This document shows positions 54,501 through 64,000 of a DNA stretch of 64,000 bases, one piece after another. The DNA is taken from assembly GCA_030052745.1 (NCBI GenBank), contig JANBVO010000038.1, positions 124,001 to 188,000 of the forward strand. The letters are read 5' to 3'. The notes under the pieces were generated by a model that worked only from the letters and a program-made list of their open reading frames with translations, was not told where the DNA came from and searched no databases. The number at the start of each line of letters is the position of its first letter. Positions within the stretch are counted from its first letter, which is position 1. The DNA is from Pleurostoma richardsiae. Lineage: Eukaryota; Ascomycota; Sordariomycetes; Calosphaeriales; Pleurostomataceae. Position numbers and translations under genes: made by a program.

Positions 54501-57500
54501 TTCTTTTTAGTCGAGCAACGTGTCATCCATCGCAGCCGCCATTGATGCCCTGCTCGGACGTGGCCTCCAGCCGGTATGCAGAGATATGGAGACTCGTCGG
54601 GAAGTCTCCTGGCGTTATGAGATTATGGCCTGAGAGTTATTGCTTCTCCTTCCGCCCATTCGTTCTCGCCGAAATCCTCTCATGTTGGGTACAGATGCAG
54701 CCGGGCCGTCCACCGGCTACGGTACCAGACTTGTCGCCAAGCGGAAATTTTCGCCGCGTAATGGGGACGTTCTCAAAACTCGAATGCAAAGTACATCCAA
54801 CTTGTGGTCTTTCACCCGCATGCTCCGGGGTCCGCGGAACCAGTTCTGAAGTTGCTTAGGGGGTTCGGATGTTGTTGATATCGCGACTGGACTCGAAGCA
54901 GTCAGAGAAATAGCCACGAGACCGAGGGCTGGACACTGCTCAAAGCGCAGAAACGTCCGCGTCGTTCCACAAGGCCACCTCGGGCTTGTTTGTCACGACA
55001 TATGCAGCGGCGCGGCTATGCAATGTTGCCTCGATTCTGGCCTGGAAAACGTGGGGGAAGGCAACCAGTGTGGGCCTGTGATGCTCAACAGCCGATGGTG
55101 ATCCCCCACACCTATCAGAGCTGCTTAGGGAATTCTGCAGAGAGACACGAGCCCATGCTGCTTTGACGGCTCCTGGAACGAATGGAACAGGTCTTGGAGA
55201 CCAGGTGCCTGGTACAGAAGCATGCTGGGTTGCAGAGACCCGCAAGGGACGGTGACAGAATCTGCCGGCTCCACGTTGGCGAGTACCCATCGTGACTCCT
55301 CTCTGTGCGAGTCATCTTGCAGGCTGCTGCACGACTTCCAGTTTACATGCTGTCGTGCAAGCGACATGTCTTGTGCGGGGGCTCAACGGACATTGATCTT
55401 GCACGAGTGGAGAGCGAGGACGGGCGCCCGGGGGTGCCGTCGTCCGCGGCTTATGGCTTATGGATTTTCAACTTCGGATCGACCTTTTGTCGCTATTTCT
55501 TCTCGCGTTGGGCTTTTCCGTGTCTTCGTTGCTTCAGGCGTCGCTGGTGGAAGTCACCGCCTAGAGTGTCAGGTAGGGATGATGCGCCCGGGTTTTTCTC
55601 AAGTTCTTGTACTATTCGTCCAGTAAGCCAGGCCAAGATGGTCCTCGCGAGTGGATGGGACAGTCCGCGCAGGCAAGCGCCTGCGGCTCGCGGCTCCAGG
55701 GTTGACGGGTCCTAAGGATGAAAGAAGAAGCTCGTGGTAGAGTATCTATGCGTGGATTGGCAACATGCTGTGGCAGAAAGCTAGGCGATGTGCGATGCGT
55801 TTCCACACTGGAAACGGGACTATCAGCCTGTGGAAGGTCAACGGCATTAGTACCTCTTCCTCTATTCGGGCGGGCGCTCAGAGAAGATCCTGCAAATATT
55901 ACAGGTTTTGCCAGACTCTTTGGCGATTCAGGATGTGCAGACCTCTGTAAGGGCCACCGCTCGGTCGCCGGCTTGAGATGCTGGCTAGTCGGATGGATTG
56001 TCTATCCGCGAGGGAGTTGCAGCATGGAAGACAGCTGGCAGACGGTGCAGGTCCTCTCTGCCACCTGAAAGCTCAGGAGCAAATGGGTTAGAGAAGAGGG
56101 TTGGGGCACCCAAGAAGAGGGAATCCACCAGGGAGAGAGATGGGACATGGGACGATCCGGAGAGGAGCCGGCAGAGCAAATGGCTGTGGATTCTTCGCAG
56201 CAGAAAACACCTGACTGATGTCTCTCACAGCGGTCCTGTATGATGTCGCCTTCCGCTTGTTGTCGTCGCTGAGTCACTTTGAGAAATGGAAGCCATTTCC
56301 TTGCAACCTGCCCTGCTCCGGATACCTGGTATGCTCCTATAACCACCCCCGTGGAGTCTCAAGCACCAATCCACGGCCTGGCACCTGGCTTCTCGGCATG
56401 GCCATGACTCCTTCGATCCGTCTGATGATGTCCTTAGAAAGGCTGTGCTGATGCAAGCCTCTGTCTAAGACAAGAGGTTCCAGAAGGACGATGTCGTGGT
56501 CACTGGATCAAGTACTCAATGCACTGCAGGGCGATATGCTACTTCCGTATTTATATATAGTACAAGCGCGACAAGGGGCCGGGACTCTTCTAATAGGAAG
56601 ACCAGGGCAGAAGCTGATATCTTACCTCCGGACTATGCCCCCTCACGTGTGGAGCATCGCGAGTCGTTGACCGTACCGGCTCGCGTTTTAGAAGCACTAA
56701 GGGACAATAAAAGGAAGGCACAGCCTAACCAGGCTATCCCTGTGTAGACTCCGGTTTCCTACACATGTCGAGACAAGGAGCAGATGTGTCGCTTCGTGGG
56801 ATGGGAAATATCTCTTCTATGTTACTTGCATCTCATGGGTAGATCAACGGAGAGCCGAGCAATACACCAAGTGTCATCGGCAAGATGCTGTCTCTCGTGT
56901 GACACCTTCATCCCAGCGGTCTGTTAGCCATATTTCAAGAGCTTTACTGATTCCATGTCAAATTGTCGCCTCCTGTTGGCATTTTATGCCACGGTCCTGA
57001 TGCAGACGAATGCCTGTCAGGTGGAGGCTGCCCTAGCAACCCATAGGTCAGTACCATCTTGCAAGCCTCATACGTTCTATGAGGGTCTATCACTATAGCA
57101 CAACTGACGAGCTCCTAAGAACAAAGTACCTAGTAACGTAGTAACACATACAACCCTCTCCAAGGTCCAAGCATCGCCAACAGTTGACGCCTCAAGTTCT
57201 CGGACCGATGATAGCCAGCAACAGCTCCAAGAATCGACGTCAGGAAGCCCACATCAGCACCCCACGGTCTCCTATATGCAGCTACAGGGGGGCCAGGAAG
57301 GCTCAATACATCCGGCGGCGTGGGGTATAGTCGAAGTACACTGGACCTCTCGGCAGTACACGACCCCCTGCCCTCGCAGCATCGCCGTTGGCAATCGACG
57401 ATCGTCCCCCTAACCCGCATGCAGACAATGACACGAGGTTCAGCAAACATACCGGACCCTCGCCGCGGGGACACACATGGCACCGGTGGTCGCTAGTCTC

Positions 57501-59013
57501 TGTGTGTGTGGTCTTGGTATTGGTGTTGGGGTGTGTGCAACTCGCGAGTGAAGCCGTCATAGACAGCCCGGCAGATGCGACGGGGCGAGATGAACTTCCT
57601 CAACCCGGGCCTTGGTCTTCCCACATTCCCTAAAAATCCCCCGAACAGAAGAAAAGAAGCCTCTCTTCCTTTTTTTTTTCTCTACCCTCGTTGGATATGC
57701 GGAGTGCTGCAGGACCGCTAGTGCTGCATGAGGCTGCAACGAGCCGAATCGGGGAACCCTGTGTGGACGTCTCTCCTTTGCCGCCGCGGTCTCCTCTCTT
57801 GACGACAAGCCCCCTTCGAATGCTGCCGATGACAGGTAATTCCCCCATCCGTCCTGCCGCCTGCGGCGCGAACCTGTCAGATCGCGGCGGATAGCGCTGG
57901 CCCTGCCACCCGAACGCCATCGGTGATCATGCATAAGACGCCAGCAGCCTACTGCGGCATCGCTCCTACGGGATCTCAGCCCACCCCATCAGCAAGGTGG
58001 AGAGACCGATACGAGGGTCTCGGCGGACAGCCGTTCGACGGGAAGGCAAGAAGATTGATGAATCTGACTGATAACCACTTAGAGAGAATCTGCGAGATCT
58101 GTCAGCCACCCAGCGGAATTGATATATCACCAGCCGCCGAGGACTCCCCCACTACACCCCTTTGCGTTGCCGCGCATGCACCGGGACTCTTACCCGGGCA
58201 TCTGCAGGGCGGCACGTGTCCGCGATAGGTCATATGCTTGTCGCCGCTGTATTATGTCATGGTGATGGTGGCTTAGGTTTGCTGCAGATGTTTGATTTCA
58301 AGAAAACGAGCGGGAGCTGGTGTCTGGTAATGTGACGTTCTCTCCGGAGCCACGACTCTCGGGCCGATATCGAGCTATTGTCCAGAGGGCCTTCCGTGCC
58401 CAGTCATGGAGTCAGCCGAAGAGTGACCAGCCCAGCGTTTCTGGTTGACGATGGAGTGTATGTCTGGATCCCGGAGCATCTTGCCCGCACTGTGAGGTAA
58501 GGAAAGAGAGATTACTATGTTCTCTCAGAACACAGACTCGTGTAGTGTTGTCATTGCCAATGATTAATACTCTAATTGGAGAGCCTAGACAAACATCTGG
58601 CTGCTGTCAGTAATCTCCTAGACCATAGTGGCGCCAGTCTCTGCGTCTCAAGTAAAGAAGATCCGAGAGAGTCGGACAGATAGTCGCTGCAGTCTATTCT
58701 CACGAGGAGGTTCCTCATTCAGTTTCCCTCACAGCTTGACACAATTCGCTGGTGCCATGGAGAGAATTGTTGACACAGCAGCTGTAGACAGGCACACCGA
58801 TGGTGTGTCACTCAAGACACAGAACACGGGCAGAGTTTGTGAGAAATGTGTAAACTAATACTGAGGCCGGTCACCCAGCGAGCGGTGCGATCGTACTAGG
58901 AAGTAGGATACTTAAAAGAATTATTGAACGACGGCAAACAACAGCCAACCTCGGTTTGTTTCTCCCGTCATTTCAGAATTCTCTCATTGAATGGACTGAA
59001 ATGCAAGCTGCAT

Positions 59014-60471
59014 TCATAGCTCACTCTGACCATGCGGGAAATGCGGTAAAGGTTTCCCGCTGGTAGAGCAAGAGCAGCTGTGATCTGGATCTTCGAAGCC
59101 CTCTCCACTGCCTCTGCTCGGACTTGCATCTTGTGCCTCTGACTTGTCATCACCGCTCGGGCGAAGTTTTCCGGATGGCCGGTGGTTTGGCGGCTTAGAA
59201 GATGATGGAGGTAGCTCAGAGTCTCTGACAGGAGATGGAGGAGGGCGGGACGGCTTCTTCGGATGCAGAGGATTACATGAGGGCAGCAGTGTCCTTGACT
59301 GTGCATCATTATTCTCCGGCTTAGGCAAAAAGGTAATTGCAGGAGGGACAGTCGAAGAACGGACAAGGGGAGGAGAGGTCCGAGTAGGGCGACAGGGCTT
59401 CTTTGGGTGCATGGGATCACAGAGAGGCAGTTCCCCCCCTGGGTTTCTCCTGAGCTTGCCATGGCCGCCGCAGCTGCTGCAGCTGTGGCCATCATCAGAG
59501 GCTTGACCACCATCAGAGGTCTTGTCACCACCACAGTTGTGGCCACCGTCAGGGCTGTGGTTGCCAGATTCGCCGTTAGAACAGGCACCTGCCTGATCAC
59601 CACCAGAGGCCTTGTCACCACAGCAGGCCTTGCCGCCGCCGGAGGCGTGGCTGCCTTCAGAACCGTGACTGCCAGAGCCGTGGTCGGAGCATTCACCACT
59701 ATTCTGCCCGCAGGTGCCACCACTGCTGTCTCCACCACCCTGTTGCTGGTGATGGTGCTTCTTGTGCTTCGGATATGGCCTCACACACTTGATCCGCTCC
59801 CCGTTTGTAGTGGTGGGCGCACACGTCTCCTCTCGGATCCAGCCGAGGAATGTGCCACAGCAGGAGACGCCGTATGAATGAGTATCATCCGGCCGGCAGT
59901 CCGAGTATGCAGCGAGGAAGTGTGGCTGCTCGTCAAAGACGTAGAGCGACATGGCATCATCTCTGATAGGCATCTGATTTGTCCTGGTGTCGGCAACCGC
60001 TCGTGCAGGCTAGCAGGGAACAAATTTAGAGAATACTTACATCGTCGGCAAAGGCAAGGACCTCGACCTTGTTGATGGGGGTCTCCTAAACCTTGCTGTT
60101 GCACAGTAAGCGAGCGCAGGAGATCTTCAGGGACGAGGACAAAACATACCATTTCTGCCAGTCAAACTGGACAAGAAAAGAGAGGGGCCGGGACTTGAGC
60201 TTGGACTCTGGCCAGTGACACGGGGGCCTTTGATGGGTTGGTCAGCTATCGTTCCGTGGAGCAAGAGGGACACTGACCCGGCGGTGAAGGCGGTGGTGCC
60301 AGTGGCGTTGACGAGATTCATGCCGATGGTGAGGTCAATTTCATTGTTGGTGGCCGTACCGGCGTCAAGATTGATGGCTCTGGGCAGGGCAGATTGGGAC
60401 GACTGGGGCAGGGCAAAGGCATAGCTGACGCCTGCAAGCGCGAGAATCGAGCAGGCCTTGACTGGCGCCAT
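59014..60471 (-). CDS. Secreted Gly/Ser/His/Cys-rich protein with duplicated HPKKP motif, about 426 aa
   Basis: Secreted protein of unknown function. Exons: 60278-60471, about 60146-60227, 60041-60085 and 59014-59973. The signal peptide is MAPVKACSILALAGVSYAFA, followed by TNNEIDLTIGMNLVNATGTT, a beta-sandwich-like start. Then come FDWQKW and INKVEVLAFADD, joined to IRDDAMSLYVFDEQPHFLAA and CRPDDTHSYGVSCCG. After that, about 100 residues are Gly/Ser/His/Cys-rich. A proline-rich end follows in which HPKKP is repeated (fourth-exon residues 182-211 and 230-256). The second donor is uncertain: consensus GTATGT gives a phase two bases off, while the frame-correct site is the poor GTTTTG. The last exon frame is clear. 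Wall or surface location is inferred. Confidence 0.7.
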
Positions 60472-61759
60472 ACTGGACGAATAACGGAAGAGGACAAGTG
60501 ACTGGTAAAGCAAGGAATGGCTGACGAAAGATACTATGAATGCAATGATGAATGGATGAAGTTGACAGGATCCAAAATCCAAGATGGGAGGGAGAGGCCA
60601 GCGGGGGATTTGGCTGCTTATATCTACGGTCATTGCCCAAGCACTTGAGAAGGAGGAAAGCACGATGTCTTGATCAGTCCATTCCTATTAGGACAGACAT
60701 GATGACGGCACCATCTTCCTCAACAGACCTTGTCGAGATGCTCCTGCTAGAAGGAGTATCCTCACTTGCACATCTGTCGAGCTGACTGCTGACTGACGTA
60801 CCGGTGAGTACACCTACCTTAGGTACTGCACCTAGGTAGGTAGGTACATCAAGCAGCTTCGCGGAAGGAAAGAAGAACATCTCATTCAGACAGATCTGCC
60901 ATCCTTCTCGCGCATGGCGCATTCTAATTCTCCGGGATGACTTGTACCTTGTACAATTCGAAACTGATATGCTATAGATGCTCTGCCTCTCCAGATGTCC
61001 TCTTAAGAGTTCCACCCAAAGTAGATCCCCATGCGCTCATAACCAGCCTTCGTATTTGTCAAGAAGCTGTCTGCAAGCAATCATATGCCTTTTCACCCTA
61101 CATGTGATTATGATATCTTATAAGCGGAATACCTACATCAGGCAGACGTTAAAACAAGGAAGTCGTCGGCGGCCAGGGGTCAAGATAGGGTACACACGTG
61201 CCACCGACCTTGACTTGGTGGTGCTATGGTGCTATCAGCCCCCCTGTCACTGCGCTAATTCGCCCGCCAGCCAGCGCTCCGCTATTTCACCCCCATATCA
61301 GCCTTGCGCGCGCCAAAACTTTCCCAACTCAGTTCAGCCTCGCCCACCCTCACGCGAAGTGCTCCTCCCGATCGTCGGCCATTGACCATTGTCTCCATTT
61401 GCTGTTCTCTTCCTACCGAATGGTCCATGGACTCATAATATACCCAGGACGTCGACACCCAGTTCCGCGTTGAGAGTTGTCAGGAAGGACGCCTCTCCTC
61501 TATCCATATCTTGTTATACCCTTTGGCTGTTGCCACTGGCGCCGCCCACCTGTGCCGCACGGCACGCACAACCAACACCCTCCATAGCCGGGCCTGATCC
61601 CGCCTGCCAGTCAGCCAGCGGATCTGGTCACGGTGTGATTGGTGAACTCTACTCATCAGACACGCAGTTCTTGTGAGCTCGAAGGCATCACAAGAGCCTC
61701 GAACAACAGCTGTGGTTTTCTCCGACCCCCAACACTCCCACACACCTACACAATACACA
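60472..61759. other. Divergent intergenic region
   Basis: Promoter side of two divergent genes. Contains an AGGTAGGTAGGTAC tract at about 60832-60846, similar to the one at 23186. No gene supported. Confidence 0.4.
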
Positions 61760-62542
61760 ATGTCGAACCAGCATTCATCGACACCGGTCAAGGTGCCGGC
61801 CGCCGCCGCCAGCTACACACCTGCAACGCTGGATCCCGACCTCAGATCGCAAATCAATGCGAGCCTGTTACGGGACGGCCATGTCGCCAGGTGAGCCGAC
61901 TTCGCTGATTTCTGTTTCCTTCCCCTACCAAGACCGGCACACCTATCTTCATGTCCGTCGCAACTGTCCGATGCCACCCATAATCTCTCCTCCCCCAACC
62001 TCACGAGCTTCGATTTCTTTCAAAGCGAGCCCCGCTACCTCTTCGCGAGAGTCTGGACATGCACTGACCTCGACTCCGACTCCAGGATCCAGGAGCGCCT
62101 CCTCCACTCCCTCCACGCCGACTCCTCCAACTGGCCCACCACCGTGCAGACCCACGCGCTCTCTCTCCTCCGCTCCGGTGAGGCCAACACCTTCCCCGAG
62201 CTGCTCAGCCGCGTCCTCGACGACGTCCGGCAGCAGACCTCCCTCGCGCCCCAGCCCCAGACAGCGTCATCGTCATCGACGGAGGGGGCCAACAACAGCA
62301 CCAGCACAAACGGGACGGCGGGGGCGGGGGCGACCGACTCGCCGCAGGTCAACGGCAACAACAGGAAGACCAACGGCGCGGATCACAGCCACCACCCGCG
62401 GCCCGGCGAGGCGACGAACCTGAGCGGGCCAGCGACGGCGGGCAGCCTGGTGCTGCCGCGGGCGGTGGTGGAGGAGGCGCTGAAGGTCACGAGGGAGGCG
62501 CTGGAGATGGTGTGCGAGATCGAGGAGAACGGGGCGACCTGA
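61760..62542 (+). CDS. Conserved-looking hypothetical protein, 195 aa
   Basis: Two exons, 61760-61890 and 62086-62542 (588 nt = 196 codons), with a 195-nt intron in phase 2. The start reads MSNQHSSTPVKVPAAAASY. A helical stretch DPDLRSQINASLLRDGHV continues across the intron into IQERLLHSLHADSSNW and THALSLLRSGEANTFPELL, an organised alpha-helical domain of about 90 residues. A low-complexity Ser/Thr/Asn linker follows, and then a final helix (VVEEALKVTREALEMVCEI). No signal peptide or membrane segment. The layout resembles a small subunit of a nuclear complex, but I do not recognise the family. A frame at 61857-62423 across the intron is a shadow. Confidence 0.75.
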
Positions 62543-63589
62543 GTTTTCCTCGGGCTGCCGCCGCCTTGCGAATAAAAAGGGGACGACAATCAAGAGACCC
62601 GGTGCTGGGGACGAGGCGGCGTTGATTCTCTTTAGGAGAGAAGGGGGCCTGAGAGCAGGGCAGGCGTGGTCGAGCTGCCAGATTGGCACGGTGATGAGCA
62701 GAGAGGAGGTCAGAGAAGCGGATGCTGCCCTCTCGCTGCGAGGGAGACATTACATGTAACCAGTCCGCCCACAGTGGACGGGACAATACTCTGCAATATG
62801 CCCAAGGGCAGGTGGATACCGAGACAGGTCCTTACGGCCTCTTGGAGAATGGCGATTGACGGCGGAGGACAACGAGGCCCATAGTAGGATGAGGCCCTTT
62901 TTTGCCCTCTGCAACTGGCTTTTCCCTTCTGTACATAACACACGCGCCAGATGATGACAGGGAATGAGGCAACTGGGATACCGGCGGCGCACCTGACCAC
63001 GGCTGATTCATAGAGGTCGATACCTTCGTTCCACAGTGTCCATGATCATCTGGTGCTTGCTTTCGCGTTCATCGTGTGAAGACGAGGGCTAATTTCGTCA
63101 ACCGATAACTCGAATACGTACCATAGATCTAACCTCTACTCCAAGCGGGAATGCCTAGAAGGACATATTCAGTTCAGTCTTCACAGATTGCACATCGGAC
63201 CCCAGTATCACAAGTGGTATCACCATTTCAAGAGGCCGAGCATATTGGAAAATATAAGAATCAATTTAAGAGGAATCTATCGTGACGCCCAAATCGCAGT
63301 TTGGTGCAATTATCATGAGGCAGCAAATTCCAGAGCAAGACATCGCGCGAGATGCCCAAGTCATTGCTCTAGTTCCGTCCCTGCGTCCAGTGTCACCGGC
63401 CTGTAGTAGCAACTAACCAGCGAGAAAAAGGGGACAGGCGACGGATGCTTTCGGCCGTCAACCCTATGAGCCACACCTCCTTCATGTCAATGGCCCCGCC
63501 CCTGTCGTGTCTTCGCCCCCGACGCCGATGCCGACGGAGTTATTAAAGGAAAGCTAAAATACAGGTGTTCCGATCTACGACTTGGGTAC
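62543..63589. other. Convergent 3' intergenic gap
   Basis: Between the 195-aa protein gene and Cdc48. Short open frames only; the part next to 63590 is likely the Cdc48 3' UTR. Confidence 0.4.
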
Positions 63590-64000
63590 TTAGTCGTAGA
63601 GACCATCATCGTTGCCAGCGTCGCCGAACGAGTTGCCAGCACCACCGTTGTTAGCGTCCTCGGCTCCCGCCTCGGGGAACTTGAAGTAAGCGCCCGGACC
63701 GGCGTTCTTCATCTGCTGGGCGAAAGCCTCGTAGCGGCGGATCTCAACATCGCTGACGGAGCGACGAGCCACCTGCATAGCGTCCTCGAAGTGTCGTCGA
63801 GTGAGCTCGGGAACAGGGTCTTCGGCGTCTTCCTCCATGTCGATATCCTCACCAGCAGCCTCACGGGCCTTAGTGCGCTCGATATCGGCAGTGATGGCCT
63901 CCTTGATTGCCAACTTGACGGCGCGCTGGGTGATGAAGCCGAGATCAGCACCAGAGAAACCGTGAGTCTTGGATGCAATGTAGTTGAGGTCAACATCGGA
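63590..64000 (-). CDS. CDC48: Cdc48/p97 AAA-ATPase, C-terminal part (cut by window edge)
   Basis: Ubiquitin-selective segregase that extracts proteins from complexes and membranes. Only the last 136 residues are in the window; the 5' part lies beyond 64000. The visible sequence begins in the D2 ATPase domain ([19 protein letters not shown], the sensor-2 region) and continues through [33 protein letters not shown] and YEAFAQQMK. It ends with an Asn/Gly/Asp-rich tail and DGLYD, whose penultimate Tyr matches the conserved C-terminal Cdc48 Tyr motif recognised by cofactors. No frame break is visible. Confidence 0.96.
   Translation of the reverse strand, partial: SDVDLNYIASKTHGFSGADLGFITQRAVKLAIKEAITADIERTKAREAAGEDIDMEEDAEDPVPELTRRHFEDAMQVARRSVSDVEIRRYEAFAQQMKNAGPGAYFKFPEAGAEDANNGGAGNSFGDAGNDDGLYD

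Larger units (their letters stand above)
50508..59013. other. 8.5-kb region without a supportable gene
   Basis: No domain, signal peptide with Cys pattern, RNA gene or intact element was recognised on either strand. It holds simple repeats near 51311-51373 and 51518-51540, and GT-rich sequence (51121-51181). Many mutually overlapping open frames of 60-200 codons are present. The frame at 56496-56747 (83 codons, ending in EALRDNKRKAQ) and the one at 54049-54324 read more protein-like than the rest but stand alone. The first kilobase is probably the HMT1 promoter and leader. Confidence 0.45.

Noticed and set aside
54100-58240. Possible diverged duplicate pair around 54200-54324 and 58150-58228 (both read LPR-x-H then YPG)
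   Set aside because: Similarity is confined to a few residues and could not be extended by eye in either direction.

Overview
The window looks like nuclear DNA of a filamentous ascomycete, most likely Sordariomycetes (Pezizomycotina). The evidence is short 44-195 nt GT-AG introns with CTRAY-like branch sites, Zn2Cys6 regulators, a palH-type pH sensor, an HMT1-type ABC transporter, small secreted cysteine-rich proteins and one-gene transcription units. Genes lie on both strands, and no bacterial, CRISPR or complete mobile-element signal was seen. Exon models were derived by hand: each intron was chosen so that the frame, splice consensus and family motif agree, and total exon lengths divide by three where stated.

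Layout. 0.2-1.6 kb: P-loop GTPase with a coiled-coil tail, followed by a low-quality stretch. 2.9-5.4 kb (-) and 5.8-7.2 kb (+): a seven-exon Zn2Cys6 regulator divergent from a 2-oxoglutarate/Fe(II) oxygenase across a 426-bp shared promoter, the best candidate here for a small regulated metabolic unit. 7.3-9.2 kb (-): FEX-type fluoride channel. 10.5-12.5 kb (+): serine carboxypeptidase with a GPI-like tail. 13.0-14.7 kb: two small secreted cysteine-rich proteins. 15.6 kb (-): tRNA-Val(AAC). 16.1-16.9 kb (+): alpha/beta hydrolase. 17.6-18.5 kb (+): uracil phosphoribosyltransferase, followed by an acidic open frame without its own ATG. 19.9-22.9 kb (-): DNA ligase IV. 23.8-24.6 kb (-): HRI1-family protein. 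25.0-27.2 kb (-): second Zn2Cys6 regulator. 29.8-33.2 kb (-): six-exon SH3 polarity factor (Tea4/Bud14/TeaC type). 38.7-41.0 kb (+): palH. 43.7-45.3 kb (+): ceramide synthase. 47.3-50.5 kb (-): HMT1-type vacuolar ABC transporter. 50.5-59.0 kb: 8.5 kb without a supportable gene. 59.0-60.5 kb (-): secreted Gly/Ser/His/Cys-rich protein. 61.8-62.5 kb (+): unidentified 195-aa protein. 63.6-64.0 kb (-): C-terminus of Cdc48, cut by the window edge.

Most genes are housekeeping or signalling functions (NHEJ repair, pyrimidine salvage, sphingolipid synthesis, cell polarity, pH sensing, metal and fluoride tolerance, AAA-ATPase proteostasis). The accessory-looking material is the regulator/oxygenase pair, the secreted peptidase and three secreted cysteine-containing proteins. 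No clearly new multi-gene system could be proven. The least explained items are the duplicated motif in the fluoride channel N-terminus, the ATG-less acidic frame behind UPRT, and the secreted protein with a duplicated HPKKP motif.
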